Assembly (NCBI RefSeq): GCF_017357225.1
Contig: NZ_CP071604.1
Coordinates: 2,483,001 to 2,547,000 of the forward strand
Length of the DNA: 64,000 nucleotides
Origin: Rhizobium binae
GTDB taxonomy: Bacteria; Pseudomonadota; Alphaproteobacteria; Rhizobiales; Rhizobiaceae
Reading direction: 5' to 3'
Positions 63,272-64,000 of the stretch are shown in pieces (within the stretch, counting starts at the first letter, position 1; each line of letters opens with the position of its first letter). Both the position numbers and the translations under genes were made by a program. The notes beneath the pieces are model-generated. The model made no database searches and was not told the DNA's origin. It worked only from the letters and a program-made list of their open reading frames with translations.

Positions 63272-64000
63272 TTATTCACCTTTAGCCTGTGTTTCGCGGG
63301 ACGTCGAGCGGGCGAGCGCATCTTTCCAGGTATCGAGAAGCACCGCGCGGTCCACGGGTTGCGGCTCGATGGTTTGCGTGTTTCGTGGCAGCTTCGCAAC
63401 GATGTCGAGATCGCTCCACAAGCCGAGTGACAGCCCCGCCAAATAGGCAGCACCCAGAGCCGAGGCTTCGGGCGCTTCGCATTGGATCACTGGATGTTCG
63501 ATGAGGTTCGAGACGCACTGCATCAAGAAGCGATTCTGGCTCGGTCCGCCGTCCACGTAGAGCGCGCCGAGTTCGCCGCCGCTTTGCGCCCGCATAGCCG
63601 CGATCACATCATGCACCTGGAAAGCGATGGAATCGGTTACCGACCGCGCCATCTGCGCGCGTGATGTATTGAAGTTGATCTGGGAGAACAGGGCACGAGC
63701 GTCGGGATTCCAGTAAGGTGCGCCCAATCCCACAAACGCGGGCACGAAACCGGGTCCACCTGGCTCGGCGCTCGCCGCAAGTTCGAAAAGGGCGGCCACG
63801 TCAACCAGGCCGAGAATATCAGCCATCCAGGGAAGACTGGCGGCGCAAACGAGGATATTGCCCTCGAAAGCGAAAGTCGGCTTTCCCGCGATGCGCCATG
63901 CGACGGTGGTTGTGATACCGTTGCGCGGGGCGAGGAATTGCGGCAGCGTCGTCATGACCGAAGAGCCGGTTCCGAAGGTCACCTTGCCGTCGCCCGGCTT
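63272..64000 (-). CDS. FGGY carbohydrate kinase (glycerol-kinase-like), C-terminal part
   Basis: The frame is open to the window edge, giving the last 242 residues. They match the C-terminal actin-like half of FGGY kinases: TFGTGSSVMTTL (phosphate loop), FEGNILVCAASLPWMADIL, PAFVGLGAPYWNPDARALF as in glycerol kinases, YVDGGPSQNRFLMQ and ASALGAAYLAGL (adenosine site). It phosphorylates glycerol or another polyol/sugar. Being next to a SorC regulator, a sugar or polyol other than glycerol is possible. The N-terminus is outside the window. Confidence 0.9.
   Translation of the reverse strand, partial: KPGDGKVTFGTGSSVMTTLPQFLAPRNGITTTVAWRIAGKPTFAFEGNILVCAASLPWMADILGLVDVAALFELAASAEPGGPGFVPAFVGLGAPYWNPDARALFSQINFNTSRAQMARSVTDSIAFQVHDVIAAMRAQSGGELGALYVDGGPSQNRFLMQCVSNLIEHPVIQCEAPEASALGAAYLAGLSLGLWSDLDIVAKLPRNTQTIEPQPVDRAVLLDTWKDALARSTSRETQAKGE

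Overview
This is a chromosomal window from a Rhizobiaceae bacterium, most likely Rhizobium of the R. etli / R. leguminosarum clade. The inference rests on high GC content, a growth-pole-ring type giant coiled-coil gene, a cobalamin riboswitch ahead of bluB, an rpiA / DUF2059 / gor cluster, a MaeB-type malic enzyme, candidate Irr and RirA boxes, a candidate CtrA box, and rhizobial palindromic intergenic repeats. No rRNA, tRNA, CRISPR array, phage or plasmid-transfer genes were recognised. Genes are mostly ordinary housekeeping genes; the one clear mobile element is an IS1182-family copy.

Layout. 1-10.2 kb: the N-terminus of an Hpt-domain gene diverges from a 2368-codon membrane-anchored repeat protein (GPR/RgsE type), with a CtrA-like site between them; then an isochorismatase-like hydrolase, a P-loop kinase and a D,D-carboxypeptidase. 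10.2-15.7 kb: a GAF-GGDEF protein and a four-gene Mla-type lipid transport operon (STAS-permease, ATPase, MCE protein, auxiliary lipoprotein). 15.7-25.6 kb: dipeptide epimerase, MFS transporter, COG2908 phosphoesterase, histidine phosphatase, FAD oxidoreductase, malic enzyme, RNase H and a DUF2865 protein. 25.6-34.4 kb: riboswitch-bluB, a chemoreceptor with a separate small periplasmic protein, class I DAHP synthase behind a terminator-like leader, a PD40 repeat protein, NAD synthetase, DUF1003 and GFA proteins. 34.6-39.5 kb: an ABC exporter and a class II DAHP synthase face each other, and an IS1182-family element sits exactly in the terminator between them. 39.7-47.6 kb: TadG-like protein, glutathione reductase, acylphosphatase, DUF2059, rpiA, gph and a large L,D-transpeptidase. 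47.9-53.1 kb: class II and class I fumarases one after the other, then a diguanylate cyclase. 53.1-58.1 kb: PPOX-family protein, alpha/beta hydrolase divergent from a MarR regulator across a perfect palindrome, LtrA, DUF971 and moaA. 58.2-62.0 kb: a methyltransferase divergent from a FecBCD-type ABC importer with candidate iron-control boxes between them. 62.3-64 kb: a SorC-family regulator following an FGGY kinase that is cut by the window end.

Themes. Several genes concern the envelope and polar growth (GPR/RgsE, D,D-carboxypeptidase, L,D-transpeptidase, dipeptide epimerase, Mla system, COG2908 phosphoesterase). Others concern central carbon flow (malic enzyme, two fumarases, rpiA, gph) and the shikimate entry step (two unrelated DAHP synthases). 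I found no wholly unknown multi-gene system. The observations I would follow first are the giant repeat gene with its CtrA-like site, the IS that duplicated a terminator hairpin while supplying replacement terminators from its own ends, the methyltransferase / iron importer divergon, the chemoreceptor with a separate periplasmic partner, and the leader of the class I DAHP synthase gene.
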